A DNA stretch of 64,000 bases from the NCBI GenBank assembly GCA_030323885.1, contig CM059186.1, positions 27,389,005 through 27,453,004 on the forward strand. Direction: 5' to 3'. Positions 43,107 through 52,529 of the stretch are shown here, one piece after another. The number at the start of each line of letters is the position of its first letter. Within the stretch, counting starts at the first letter, position 1. The position numbers and the translations under genes were made by a program. This stretch comes from Branchipolynoe longqiensis (taxonomy: Eukaryota; Annelida; Polychaeta; Phyllodocida; Polynoidae). The notes under the pieces were generated by a model. The model did no database searches. It saw only the letters and a program-made list of their open reading frames with translations, and was not told the origin of the DNA.

Positions 43107-44783
43107 TCATAAGTCAAGGAGTGCCGAGTATTGGGGAGGCAATGGAGTGGTGGCAAGTGACGTAGCCACCCTCATATCATTCATGATCCTGATCGAGAGG
43201 GGGGTCTTCAAGTAGGTGAAGACCGTGTCGGTGCACCAATCGCCCCGGGTACGGAGCTCTTCGATTGTAGCGCCGCACAGAGACAGGAAGGTGCAGCCGC
43301 CCCTCCTGAGGGAGTGGGAGGAGACAGCTGTGGGGTCGAGCCCCGCCTTCTCCGCGAATACTTTCAGGGTCGACTGGTAGACTTTATAAGGAAGGGGGTG
43401 GGAGGAGTGGCCCTCGCCCGGAATCCGGAAAGCCTGTTCCAACTGAGTCGCTGGGAGCTGCTCAAAGTGGAGCTCTGTCCAATGAACTGCACAGATCTGG
43501 GTATTGGGGCAGCGAGCGACTGGGATCTCCAGGACCCTCTCCTTAAATTGTATAGTCTTTGAGCGCCTTATGGATATAATCATCCCCCAGGGGAAGAAGC
43601 GGAAGTCCCCCCTGAGGAGAGCGGAATCAGACGCGGTCACCTGGCATTTCCTCAGCAGGGCCCTGAAGCTGCATAGCAGAGCAGCTCTCCAAGCCACATG
43701 GCCCGGTTTCGAGGATAGGAAGCGGAAGCTCAGGAGGGTTTCGGGCAGGATAGGGATGGCTTGCTTTGGAGCCGTGGAGCACTCCCTCCGGATACCTCTT
43801 AACGTGGAGGCAATCTCGAAGTTAGTGTAGGCTATTGGCTCCGAGCCCCTCTGTCTCAAGAAGTTGTTCAGCCCACTGAGGTAGTTCAGGATTGATGAGT
43901 ACTTCATCGTCCGCGCCAGCCATGTGGCATAGAGAGCCACCTGCCGATAGTCCTTCTTTGAGAGAGAGTCAGTGTCAATGTCCAAGCACCATAGGGCAGA
44001 GGCAGCGACTAACTCGTGCGGGTTTAGCTTCTTAACATCTTTGCGCGCAACAGTGAATTTACGAAGGGACCACTTACTTCTCTGTCTCCTCGTGCTGCTG
44101 CTGGACCGACTCCCAGACCTGGAGTCGCTGTGGCGTCGGGATCTCCTCCCCCTGGAGTGGTGGCGGGAGGCGCGTGTCCCATAGGCGGAGTGTTCTGTTG
44201 GGCTCGGCTTCCTCTCCTGTTGGCGCGTCGGTCCATGTTTGGAGTGCCCGCTTGGCCCCTTAGGCGCCTCCGGGCCCAGTGCGTCCGCGTTCCTCGCCTG
44301 GCGCTCGGCCCTGCGTCTTCGCAGGCCTTCCCTCTGCTCATCCAGCTTCGCCATCTCCTCCTCCAGCTCCATTTCCCGGATGTCTTCCTTCGCCTCCTTC
44401 ACCTGGTCTTCCAGAGACATGCCTTGCATGGCTGAAGAAACGTCCCCCTCCTGTTTAGATCTCGCCTGCCGCTCAGCCGATGCTCTTCGTGACAGACGTG
44501 ATGGCTGTCCGTCGACCTCGCTCTCGATCTGGTTGCGGGAGCAGGCCTCAAGGTCACCCTCCCTGTGCGAGGACGCACAGAGAGAACAGTAGACAGCCGA
44601 CATCACGGGTGGTAGAGGCGGCGGCGGCGAGGAGGCGAGGAGGTGGCGGAGGAGGAGGTGTTGACGCTTCAAATTCCGGTCGCAAGTGACAGTAGTAGCG
44701 GCGGAAGTATGGTCAGGCGGTGGTGGAGCCACTGGTACCCGTATGAGTAGGAAGCAAATAGATGCAGGAAGCCCATTGGCCAA
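43107..44783 (-). CDS. Tyrosine recombinase (Ngaro/DIRS/Crypton-like)
   Basis: 558 codons, uninterrupted. The ATG at 44783 lies inside A1. Met61 (44603), just past A1, is a better-looking start. Residues ~120-155 form a charged coiled coil (EMELEEEMAKLDEQREGLRR), and ~180-240 is Arg/Ser-rich, perhaps nucleic-acid-binding or a Gag remnant. The C-terminal half is a tyrosine-recombinase domain: box I Arg in ALLRKCQV (R378), a Lys in the beta-hairpin (SKTIQ, K409), HSLRR (H490, R493), GDW (W516), and the nucleophile Tyr in VFTYLKTP (Y524). All core catalytic residues are present. The role would be cutting and rejoining DNA to insert a circular or excised copy without target duplication. The RS-rich front could also be its own DNA-binding module. 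Confidence 0.88.
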   Translation of the reverse strand: MANGLPASICFLLIRVPVAPPPPDHTSAATTVTCDRNLKRQHLLLRHLLASSPPPPLPPVMSAVYCSLCASSHREGDLEACSRNQIESEVDGQPSRLSRRASAERQARSKQEGDVSSAMQGMSLEDQVKEAKEDIREMELEEEMAKLDEQREGLRRRRAERQARNADALGPEAPKGPSGHSKHGPTRQQERKPSPTEHSAYGTRASRHHSRGRRSRRHSDSRSGSRSSSSTRRQRSKWSLRKFTVARKDVKKLNPHELVAASALWCLDIDTDSLSKKDYRQVALYATWLARTMKYSSILNYLSGLNNFLRQRGSEPIAYTNFEIASTLRGIRRECSTAPKQAIPILPETLLSFRFLSSKPGHVAWRAALLCSFRALLRKCQVTASDSALLRGDFRFFPWGMIISIRRSKTIQFKERVLEIPVARCPNTQICAVHWTELHFEQLPATQLEQAFRIPGEGHSSHPLPYKVYQSTLKVFAEKAGLDPTAVSSHSLRRGGCTFLSLCGATIEELRTRGDWCTDTVFTYLKTPLSIRIMNDMRVATSLATTPLPPQYSALLDL

Positions 44784-44877
44784 TAATATAATATCGGAAT
44801 AACATAATACAGTGTAACAAAGACATAGAAATTCCCTTACGCGGCTTTATACTCGCATAATGCTTATACATCACATA
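44671..44877 (-). repeat. A1 repeat
   Basis: Partner of 42793-42999. It overlaps the first possible codons of the recombinase, so the promoter probably lies here. Confidence 0.93.
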
Positions 44878-44902
44878 TATATATGATAATACAGATATCT
44901 AC

Positions 44903-45137
44903 ACCAGGGTGTCCCAAAAAATGTACTCACTCTTAAAATGAAAATAAATGCGTTGTTAATTGACCTAGAAACAAGATTAAAAGTTAAATGCATAAATAGA
45001 TAAATGCATGTTACAAATGTTCAATCTGATGACCACCGCATTCCAAAAACAGCTGATAATGTGGACCAATGGATTCAACAGCATTATGAATCATTTCATT
45101 TGGAACTGCAAGACATTGTCTTTCAATTTCAAAAATG
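44903..45137 (-). pseudogene. Tc1/mariner-superfamily transposase C-terminus with terminal repeat
   Basis: The minus strand reads NEMIHNAVESIGPHYQLFLE followed by CGGHQIEHL and a TAA stop at 45010-45012. This resembles the RC..C....GGHFEHL end of a widespread invertebrate IS630/mariner-type transposase. About 100 bp further lies GAGTACATTTTTTGGGACAC, a terminal repeat of the GGTGTCCCAAAA type. The rest of the gene is missing. Confidence 0.7.
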
Positions 45138-45174
45138 TGAGTAAATTGTATTGGGGACACACCTGTAAATATAG

Positions 45175-45400
45175 GATGTATAAAGCATTTATACCAGTAG
45201 TATTAGGAATGGCGCCGACTCTGTTATCTGTGTGGTGGGGAGGGATTCGAACCCACCACCTTCTGGCGGGAAAGCGAACCGGAGGTGAAGCGACCTGGCG
45301 ACCGCATCGGTCTGCTTTGGTGCTGGGAGCTGCTCACACGCCCAGCCGCCACTGCTCTCAGCGACTATCGGCCAGTATATTACACAATCCCTTATCCAAA
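45175..45400 (-). mobile_element. SINE3, inverted
   Basis: GGGATTCGAACCCACCACC (reverse B box), GAAAGCGAACCGGAGGTG and CTGCTTTGGTGCTGGG match 20110-20420. Confidence 0.65.
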
Positions 45401-45917
45401 ATTGTTGCGGCCAGTTGTGTTTTGGAATTCAGAATTTTTCGGATTTCAGAATAAAGATAGTAATCAAACATTAACACTGCAGTCAATATTCATGAATACT
45501 GACACGGATTGGGATAAATAAAGATTAAAGAATATTGCAGTTTATTTATATAAAATGGTGAAATATTGTGATCAATGAAGTAATGGAATAATTATAGTCC
45601 GTGAATATTCTAGTACATTTTCCAAGGGGTTCAAGGCTGCTATTTTAGCATATGTATAACATAATATTTACTTATATTTAATCAAAAGTAGAGAAATTCA
45701 TGGGATTTTGTACAAAAGTACAGAAATGCATGGGATTTGGGGGTCGATCTGTGACTGATGAGGTGACTGAGCAGAACCTTCAATTTCTGTGACTCCCACG
45801 GGAATTGTGTGAGAGTTGGCAACACTTGTAAACAACGGTTGACTATCTCCTCTCAGGCGGCCATCTTGTGTGGTCTCGCCTCGTGTAGTTCTCCTGGTAC
45901 CCTCTCCCTGTTATCAC
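45401..45917. other. No gene seen
   Basis: AT-rich, with a repeated TACAGAAATGCATGGGATTT near 45690-45740. Confidence 0.45.
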
Positions 45918-46250
45918 CGGGCGCCGTGGCCGAATTGGTAGAGCGCAGGCCTCGTGGGTGTGAGATTGGCAGTTTGGTTCAACTACTTATCAAATTGATA
46001 CTTTTCGCTTCCTAGCCTGGCACTCAGCACTAATAGGATAGGAATATGATAGGACAAGGACTGGTTAGCTCAATGTCAGGATACTGTCACTGAGTGGGAT
46101 ATCGGGTCATTGTTCCAGTGGCCTGATTTCCCATATTGGGGCAGCACTATAACGTCACCATGAGTGCGCACTGTCACAAGTCGGTAGCCGTCCTGATATG
46201 ACCTTAGATATTGCCAGGTCGTAAAACTCCAACAACCAACCAACCATATG
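45918..46250 (+). mobile_element. SINE1, near full length
   Basis: Head CGGGCGCCGTGGCCGAATTG. A deletion removes the GTCGAGTCAAACCAATG segment after the B box. CCAACAACCAACCAACC tail. Confidence 0.88.
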
Positions 46251-46782
46251 ACTGATTGTGTCCGGAAGGTGTACACCGTATTGACTCCCCACACAGCCTC
46301 AAATTACCGGCCACACAGGCTTTAATTGGCGGAGTCTGTTTAGTCTTCGCATTGAATGTGCCTGCGTGTGGGACCTTGCAATCAGTGCCTAAATGTCACC
46401 CAGCTATGCACAAACCAATGTGTGTGGGGGAAACTAGGAGTTGTCCACTAGAGACAACTCTAGTTACATGCTTACTACATTCCAGTCAGCCTGGAGGCTG
46501 TGTACATCCTATTCCACTTGGGTTATTATTGATCAATGTCCAATAGGCGCCATCTTGATTCGAAAACGAGGTTAGTCGTGCAACTGATCTCAGCAGAGCG
46601 GATGCAAAAGCAGGGCAGACGGTTTTATTCTGATAAGTTTCAATTTATTTCCACGAGCAAAGGATACCGACAAAGAATTAATCCTCATTATGAGTGGTGA
46701 AAATTGGGCAAGATTTCTGCACCGCGGATGTTTTAGTCAGCTGATAGAGCAAACGTAAATCTCTCAGCACTGTGCGGGAAAT
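46251..46782. other. No gene seen
   Basis: A 96-codon Cys-containing frame (46256-46546) is not recognisable. Confidence 0.4.
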
Positions 46783-46915
46783 GTTTGCCCATATAATTAC
46801 AGCTGCGCTGGTGAGTGTCACTGCACCGCCAGTGGTTCACTGGGCATTTAATGCAATTCTAGATCTCTCAGCACTGACAGCGATTGTATTCGAAAGCGAG
46901 GCTGCATGCGAACGA
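46783..46915 (+). repeat. Dispersed repeat, partner of 3465-3600
   Basis: AATTACAGCTGCGCTGGTGA and CCAGTGGTTCACTGGGCATT. Confidence 0.6.
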
Positions 46916-47151
46916 CAATGGTGTCCCACAAGTGTAAGATCGGTCAATTGCTGGAGGTGCGAATAGGGGTTCGCACTGTGCTGTTGGAGTTGTACATAGA
47001 TTAAATTGTGATTCTTGCCCATTTTGTAATCTCACTCTTAAATGATGAGATAAATACCGCCATCACTTCACCTTTATTTAGGGAATGCAAATATTACTTC
47101 ACCAGTCAGTAATATTATTAGTTATTACAGAGACATAAGACACAGTAGTGT
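46916..47151. other. No gene seen
   Basis: Unique-looking. Confidence 0.4.
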
Positions 47152-47492
47152 TTGTTTGTTGTTGGTGTACCTCCTAGCAACATCTAAGGTCATATCAGGG
47201 CGGGTACCGACTTGTGACAGTGCACACTCATGGTGACTTTATAGTGCTGTCCCACTGGGAAACCAGGCCGCGGGCACCATGACCTGATATCCCACTCAGT
47301 CACATTATCCTGACACTGAGCCAACCAATCCCTGCCCTATTCTATTAATGCCGGGTGCCTGCCTAGGAAGCGACAAGTATCAATTTGTAAGTCATTGTTT
47401 TGACTCGACCAGGGTTCGAACCCCCAACCCCACGATCTACCAGCACGGGCGATGGGTGCTCTAACTCTTTCGGCCAGCCCGTCTGGTCAGAC
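47152..47492 (-). mobile_element. SINE1, full length, alternative head
   Basis: TTTGTTTGTTGTTGGTGTAC start through CCAGCCCGTCTGGTC. Confidence 0.87.
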
Positions 47493-47514
47493 ACGGTGGT
47501 TGCATTGAGTAGTA

Positions 47515-47740
47515 GTACTCTGGCTGGCCGCTACTAGACCTACCCTTTATTTCACTAAAAAATATGACGCTAGAGCTTCTGACCAACTGGGCCGAAATAG
47601 GCATATGACTGTTTGAGGCTGGAGAGAACATCTCCCGCCACCACTGCCGATCAGCCAATCAGCACCCAGCTCTTATAACCTGCCTGATAACACCACCCAG
47701 TTCACAAGCTTGGGGGTCCCAGGTTAGAATCTGACATGCA

Positions 47741-47786
<46 letters not shown>

Positions 47787-47830
47787 GTTCCATAATAATA
47801 ATATTTGAATAAATGCTTTATACTACACAT
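47515..47830 (+). mobile_element. SINE3 enlarged by an (AT)n run
   Basis: AGTACTCTGGCTGGCCGCTA, CAGCTCTTATAACCTGCC, GGTCCCAGGTTAGAATCTG, tail GAATAAATGCTTTATAC. A perfect (AT)n lies at 47741-47784. Confidence 0.6.
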
Positions 47831-48099
47831 AAACTTCACCATGCTGACCTGACCTCAGAAGTTGATCGGACATAAAGGCCCAATAATTTATTTACACACA
47901 GAACCAAGTAGCAAGTGGGGAAATGGTGCTTAATGACTTCATAATGGATGAGCTCCACAGTTTTTAATTACCGGCTTGAATGAATGGATGACTCTCATTT
48001 GCTGGCAGTGCTGGTTACAGGCATCTCAATCAAGCATTCAGCCTTGATTGCACTCTTTCTCATACACTCTTTCTCACTTTAGGGTGTATCAAGAACTCT
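47831..48099. other. No gene seen
   Basis: Unique-looking. Confidence 0.4.
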
Positions 48100-48480
48100 G
48101 ACTAAACAAATGTTGTTCTCTACGGCAACTCTTTTTCATATCCCAGTGGTCGAACATCTTAAAGTAGACCACCCAATGACAAGAAAGATGATTCTGAAAA
48201 TAAATTCCTTGGCAATGGCAGGGTACGACATCCACTTGTGTTGGGTGCTTGGCTGTACCCGTATCCAAGGAAATGAGCAAATTGATCAAGCTGTGAAAAT
48301 GGCTCTAAATAGTGTTCTTGTGCCATGTCGGATCCGTCACTTTGATCTGAAACCACTTATTCTCAAGTATATAAAATACAGAAAGGTTCAATCTTGTTTA
48401 CTTTTCAAGATGTTCACATTTTCAGATTTTTGTATTTACTTGAACAAAATTTGCCTTTAACACTGAGTGAGACATGAGGT
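48100..48480 (+). pseudogene. LINE RNase H-domain fragment (I/jockey-type)
   Basis: The frame at 48110-48460 reads HPMTRKMILKINSLAMAGYD, CWVLGCTRIQGNEQIDQAVK. This matches the last part of a LINE-encoded RNase H (consensus CWVPGH.GI.GNE.AD..A). The His of the PGH motif is Cys here and the upstream RT is absent, so it is non-functional. Confidence 0.75.
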
Positions 48481-49179
48481 GTGTTTTATTATTTAGCATG
48501 AATTGATTTTGTTATAAATATATGTCTAGCATACACCAAATTAAAAGGACATTTAGTGGTCTTTCTGATAGGATCTATTAATAGCCTGTGCATCCAACGG
48601 TGATTCAGCACTAACTGAAACAAAACCAGCATGCATTGGTACTTATTTGAATTAATGTGAGGCAAAAGAATGCGCTAATTAACAAAAGTGCCTTTAATGT
48701 AGTGCCTTTTGGTGTGTTGTCTTAATATACACCCCATGTAATTTTGATATCAAAATAAAGAGTAAAGCTTTAGTTCATTGACAGTATTTTCTGGGTATTT
48801 ATAATTTAAATATATACCCAAATAGGAGTGTTTAAAGATTAGCAATTCTTCATGGTTGTCATTTTTCCTTCCAGTGTTATCCAAGTACTGGCGGTACTTA
48901 CTCTGACACATTCGGGTTAAGTGGGTAGATTTCATGGGCTCGCACCAACAATGTTTCAGTATAAATATCATATGAGTCTTTTTGCTGATGGCAGAAAGAG
49001 GTTAGCCACGACCGGTGAATGCAACTAGAGCTTAGTGCCATTCAGATGGGAGGATCTCAAGTTTAAACTCGTTATAACCCAAATTTGTACAGATAAATAC
49101 CGGATATATGGTATATGTGAAATAACCAAGTATAAAGCTATGAAAGGGATTTTCTATATGTTTATTATATTATATTATA
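48481..49179. other. No gene seen
   Basis: AT-rich, perhaps 3' UTR of the LINE fragment above. Confidence 0.4.
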
Positions 49180-49286
49180 TTATTCCAATATTATAGTATT
49201 AGCCAATGGGCTCTCTGCATGTATTTGCTCCCTACTCATACGGGTACTGGTGGCTCCACCACCGCCCAACCATACTTCCGGCCCTA
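49180..49286 (-). mobile_element. A-repeat outer part, inverted
   Basis: AGCCAATGGGCTCTCTGCAT, CCTACTCATACGGGTACTGG and GGCTCCACCACCGCCCAACC are the reverse complement of 42810-42900 with few changes. Directly joined to a 24-bp copy of LINE DNA (49287-49310, same as 48338-48361). Confidence 0.8.
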
Positions 49287-49394
49287 CACTTTGATCTGAA
49301 ACCACTTATTTAAATACATATATCCATATATATGGATATATGTATTTATGACCGGTACAAAAAAGAAAAATCCTGTGATGAGACTGACACTTGT

Positions 49395-49530
49395 CAACAT
49401 CCGATTGAGGTGAGGAGGGCTGCAGGTGGTGCCACCGGTACAGTGTTGGATCTTACCGAGTATAACAATACGATAATAATTCCCTTACGTATCTTTATAC
49501 TTGCATAAGGCATTATGCATCATGTATGTG
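49395..49530 (+). mobile_element. A-repeat-like module of the recombinase element family
   Basis: GGTGGTGCCACCGGTACAGT, AATTCCCTTACGTATC, TTTATACTTGCATAAGG. Sister of 35795-35945. Confidence 0.7.
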
Positions 49531-49647
49531 TGTTCTCTAATGCATTATGGGAATATAAACAAGGACACCACTAGTATCAGTTGTTCAGTTGTTATGCAGC
49601 CGTACCAATACAATCTACATACACGATACCTGAAGAAATGTAATGGC

Positions 49648-49878
49648 ATTCTCTGTGGCGGAGTGGTTAGAGTGTCTGACTTTTTTCTAGGTCGGACTCC
49701 TAATCTGAGGGTTGGTGGTTCAATTCCCCGTGCCCCCCGCTCTGCCAATTTGGATTTCCACTGCTGTGTATAACTTACAGCGTCATCAAAGGCCGGTTGC
49801 TCTCATACCATGTCTATGCTGTGTGGGAGGTTAAAAATCCCTTGGGTCGGTAAAAGTGTAGGCTCAGGCTTTCTATCG
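49648..49878 (+). mobile_element. SINE2 front part of a chimera
   Basis: Head CATTCTCTGTGGCGGAGTGG, B box GGTTCAATTCC. Stops after GCTTTCTATCGAC and switches to the SINE1b tail. Confidence 0.82.
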
Positions 49879-49945
49879 ACCAGCAGTGGAATGAGGAAGA
49901 CCAGTCGTCTATGACTGAAATTTCCCCTGCTTAAACAACTAATGG
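49879..49945 (+). mobile_element. SINE1b tail joined to SINE2
   Basis: CAGCAGTGGAATGAGGAAGAC and TGAAATTTCCCCTGCTTAAAC. Confidence 0.65.
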
Positions 49946-50450
49946 ACCAAAAAAAACACCCAAAACACACTACAACCTGGGAAATAGTGGCCAAGGAGCG
50001 GAGTTTATGGTGTGCTTCTATTTGTAAAGGCACAACACAGTTAGAAACTGATCGTATATCTTAAGCTAAACAAAAGCATCAGCAGAGAAAAGATTGTCTC
50101 CTTTATCTACCAGACTCTATGACAGCAGCTACACACATATTTCCAGCGTGTCACCGCACATTCCGAGCACAAATTGGACTCATCAGTCATTGACACATTC
50201 ACAACAAATGATGAGTTGCTGTCTTCGTCGCCACCGATGGACAACCAAGAATACATACAAGATAGATCGCGCTGCTTAGTTCACACTTCTGGACAAGTGG
50301 CGCCACCTGCGTGTGGTAATCACTCACTAAGTGGTACAGTGGGTGGGATTTTAAACTAGTAAAAGAATATATATATTTCCTCTGCCAGATATCGTATTCC
50401 GTTTCTCTCCGTTTCTCTCCGTTTCCATATATATTTATATATGTATATAC
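49946..50450. other. No gene seen
   Basis: Short TTTCTCTCCG repeat at 50400-50426. Confidence 0.4.
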
Positions 50451-50732
50451 ATATATATATATGAGCCTGCTTCAAAAGGTGATAACTCTTCTTTTTTTTG
50501 TCCATTGTAACGATTTACACAAAACATCACAGAAATGGTTAGACTGAAAACACAAGGACATTTGCTTCAAATCAATAAGTATTCTATTGGGATTATGAAA
50601 CACCATGTACAAAAACAAATCAGTTTATCCTGAGCAAATGCATAGGCAGATAATATGTTAATCGTTACAAGGGACAAAGTTTTGTCCCATAATGCTTAGC
50701 ATCTTTTGAGATAGTCTCATATATATATAAAG
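50451..50732. mobile_element. MITE with ~55-bp imperfect inverted ends
   Basis: Ends ATATATATATGAG-C-T-TCAAAAG, then blocks containing TTTGTCC and TGTAACGATT in inverted order. No coding capacity. Class unknown. Confidence 0.6.
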
Positions 50733-51051
50733 CTCTGTATTTATCTTTTAATATGAGGTTGTGATAGATAAGCATTAGAACTATAAATTTAGGAGCTTAG
50801 ATTGCAAATTCATGGAGCTATGCCATTACCAAGCTTTCCGACAATTTTTCTAATGGGTTGTTAGCAGGCCTGTCCTGGAGACAGCACTGCAGGACTTAAC
50901 CACTATTGACATGGAACACCAACATGTTCACTGGATTGGTTAGCCTGCCTTAGGATAATGCTGGTTAAAATAATAGGGTAATGTGTGAATTAGCTCAGTG
51001 TGCGTCCATTGTTATAAACTTCGTTTTGTGTGTAAGCAGCATTTGTCACTA
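50733..51051. other. No gene seen
   Basis: Unique-looking. Confidence 0.4.
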
Positions 51052-51450
51052 GGACCAAAGACCCTATAATACTAAGACGGCTCACTCCCTATCTCTCCCA
51101 TGGTAATGTAAATTTCACAGTGCCACCTTGAGGTGGGTTTGATCAGCCCGGCTGATGGTTGGTGTTTCACATGTAAACACATACAATTATATTATACATG
51201 AGGTAGGTAAGTATGAATACACATCAATATGAAATTGCTATGAACAAATACACATCATCATCAGCATCATCATCATCATCATCATCATTGCCATCATCAC
51301 ACATCTTTCACATTCATATATACATTTATACATATAATATAGCAACTGATTAACCAAGAGAACAGCCAGCGCACCAAGTGGTGAGTTTGGTCATTTTGAT
51401 TACACAATACAGGGTGAGTGAGCCGTCTTAGTATTATAAGGTCTTTGCTA
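51052..51450. mobile_element. MITE with CAAAGACC ends
   Basis: Inverted repeats of ~33 bp: left CAAAGACCCTATAATACTAA then GACGGCTCACTC, right its complement with one mismatch. The interior contains a (CAT)n run at 51254-51288. Target duplication unclear (CTAG nearby on both sides). Confidence 0.72.
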
Positions 51451-52529
51451 GGGCTAGCTGATTGTGTGTTTGATCACGTGACCAATACCAAAGGCTGGTT
51501 CATCCATAAAGGCTGAAGTCATGCATGCTGTGTCGTACAAGCCTGTTTATTTACCATGGATATAGAGCGCCATTCGCTGGGCGTACCTGATGGGTGGGGT
51601 GGTGGTGGTGATGAGGGTGGGGGTGGGGTGGGGGTATGGGTGGGGGGGGGGGTGAGGGATGGACGTGGGGGTCAGGGGGGCTTACATCCCAGTCATACAA
51701 GCACAATGCAACTTACTAATACTATAAAGCAACGTTGACGTTAAATAACCGCCAAAATCCTAAAATTAAAATAAAGCTAAAAAAAGCACTTGGAATTTGG
51801 ATACATATATTTATCAAATAAAAAGCAAAGAGCAACATATAAATATAATTGCACAATTCGTAATATACTTGATGTTGACTAATGCAATACTGTTGAGATA
51901 TTTGACTCAAATAGGCTCTGACCTTTTTTTGTGTGGGTTTTGTGTTGTTGCTAGAAAGGCCGACGAAGCTTTAGTTGCACCCCCCCTGCCCCTCCCCTCC
52001 ACCCACTCTGGACTATATTCGTAATATACTTGATGTTGACTCATGCAATACTTCTGAGATGTCTGACTCAAGTACATTTTGAGACTTTTTTTGTTAGTTT
52101 GCTTCTTTTTTTTTTTTTGCTAGAAAGGCCGGCGAAGTTTTAGATATACACCCCCTCTCCCCACTACGGACTATATTCCCACACCAGGGGCCGACACGTG
52201 TCCTGTGTCTGAACTCTCACCACACGCGAATGTCGACTCATACTATAGGCACGGTTTACCACTGAAGTGTGGCAAAGGCATCAGCTAAATTTCATCAACC
52301 TCAACATAAATTCCAATGACAATTTCTGTCTTTTATATTCGCGCGGTTTCTCTTCTGTTGGGTCGCGAATATAGACGAGCTCTTTCTGTTTCTCGACTGT
52401 TCCCGGGCTTTCACAACCATGTTCCTAGGCTGACCCTCACCCCTCCCCCCCCCCCCCGGCTCCAACACCTCCACTACCAACCCCACCTCCCACCCTCACC
52501 CCCAACATTAGCGAATTTGGTCGCCGAGA
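51451..52529. other. No gene seen; G-rich patch and a local duplication
   Basis: GGTGGGGGTGG-type run at 51595-51680. A ~170-bp segment (CGTAATATACTTGATGTTGA ... GCTAGAAAGGCCG) occurs twice, at ~51858-52010 and ~52019-52185. Confidence 0.65.

Larger units (their letters stand above)
42694..44877 (-). mobile_element. Compact DIRS/Ngaro-like element: tyrosine recombinase with split direct repeats, no RT
   Basis: In the coding (minus) direction the order is A1 (44877-44671), recombinase ORF, B1 (43081-42999), A2 (42999-42793), a 16-bp spacer, B2 (42776-42694). This is the A1-ORF-B1-A2-B2 layout known for Ngaro and PAT elements, where B1 abuts A2. Both A copies (207 bp) and both B copies (83 bp) look identical, so insertion is recent. 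Total length is 2.18 kb, against several kb for autonomous elements with RT and RNase H. No RT or RNase H codons are present. It is either an in-frame deletion derivative or a recombinase-only element class. Confidence 0.85.

Noticed and set aside
43314..44689. Plus-strand frames of 70-117 codons
   Set aside because: Antisense shadows of the GC-rich recombinase gene.
46256..46546. 96-codon Cys-containing frame as an exon
   Set aside because: No domain, splice sites or conservation visible. Left as unassigned DNA.
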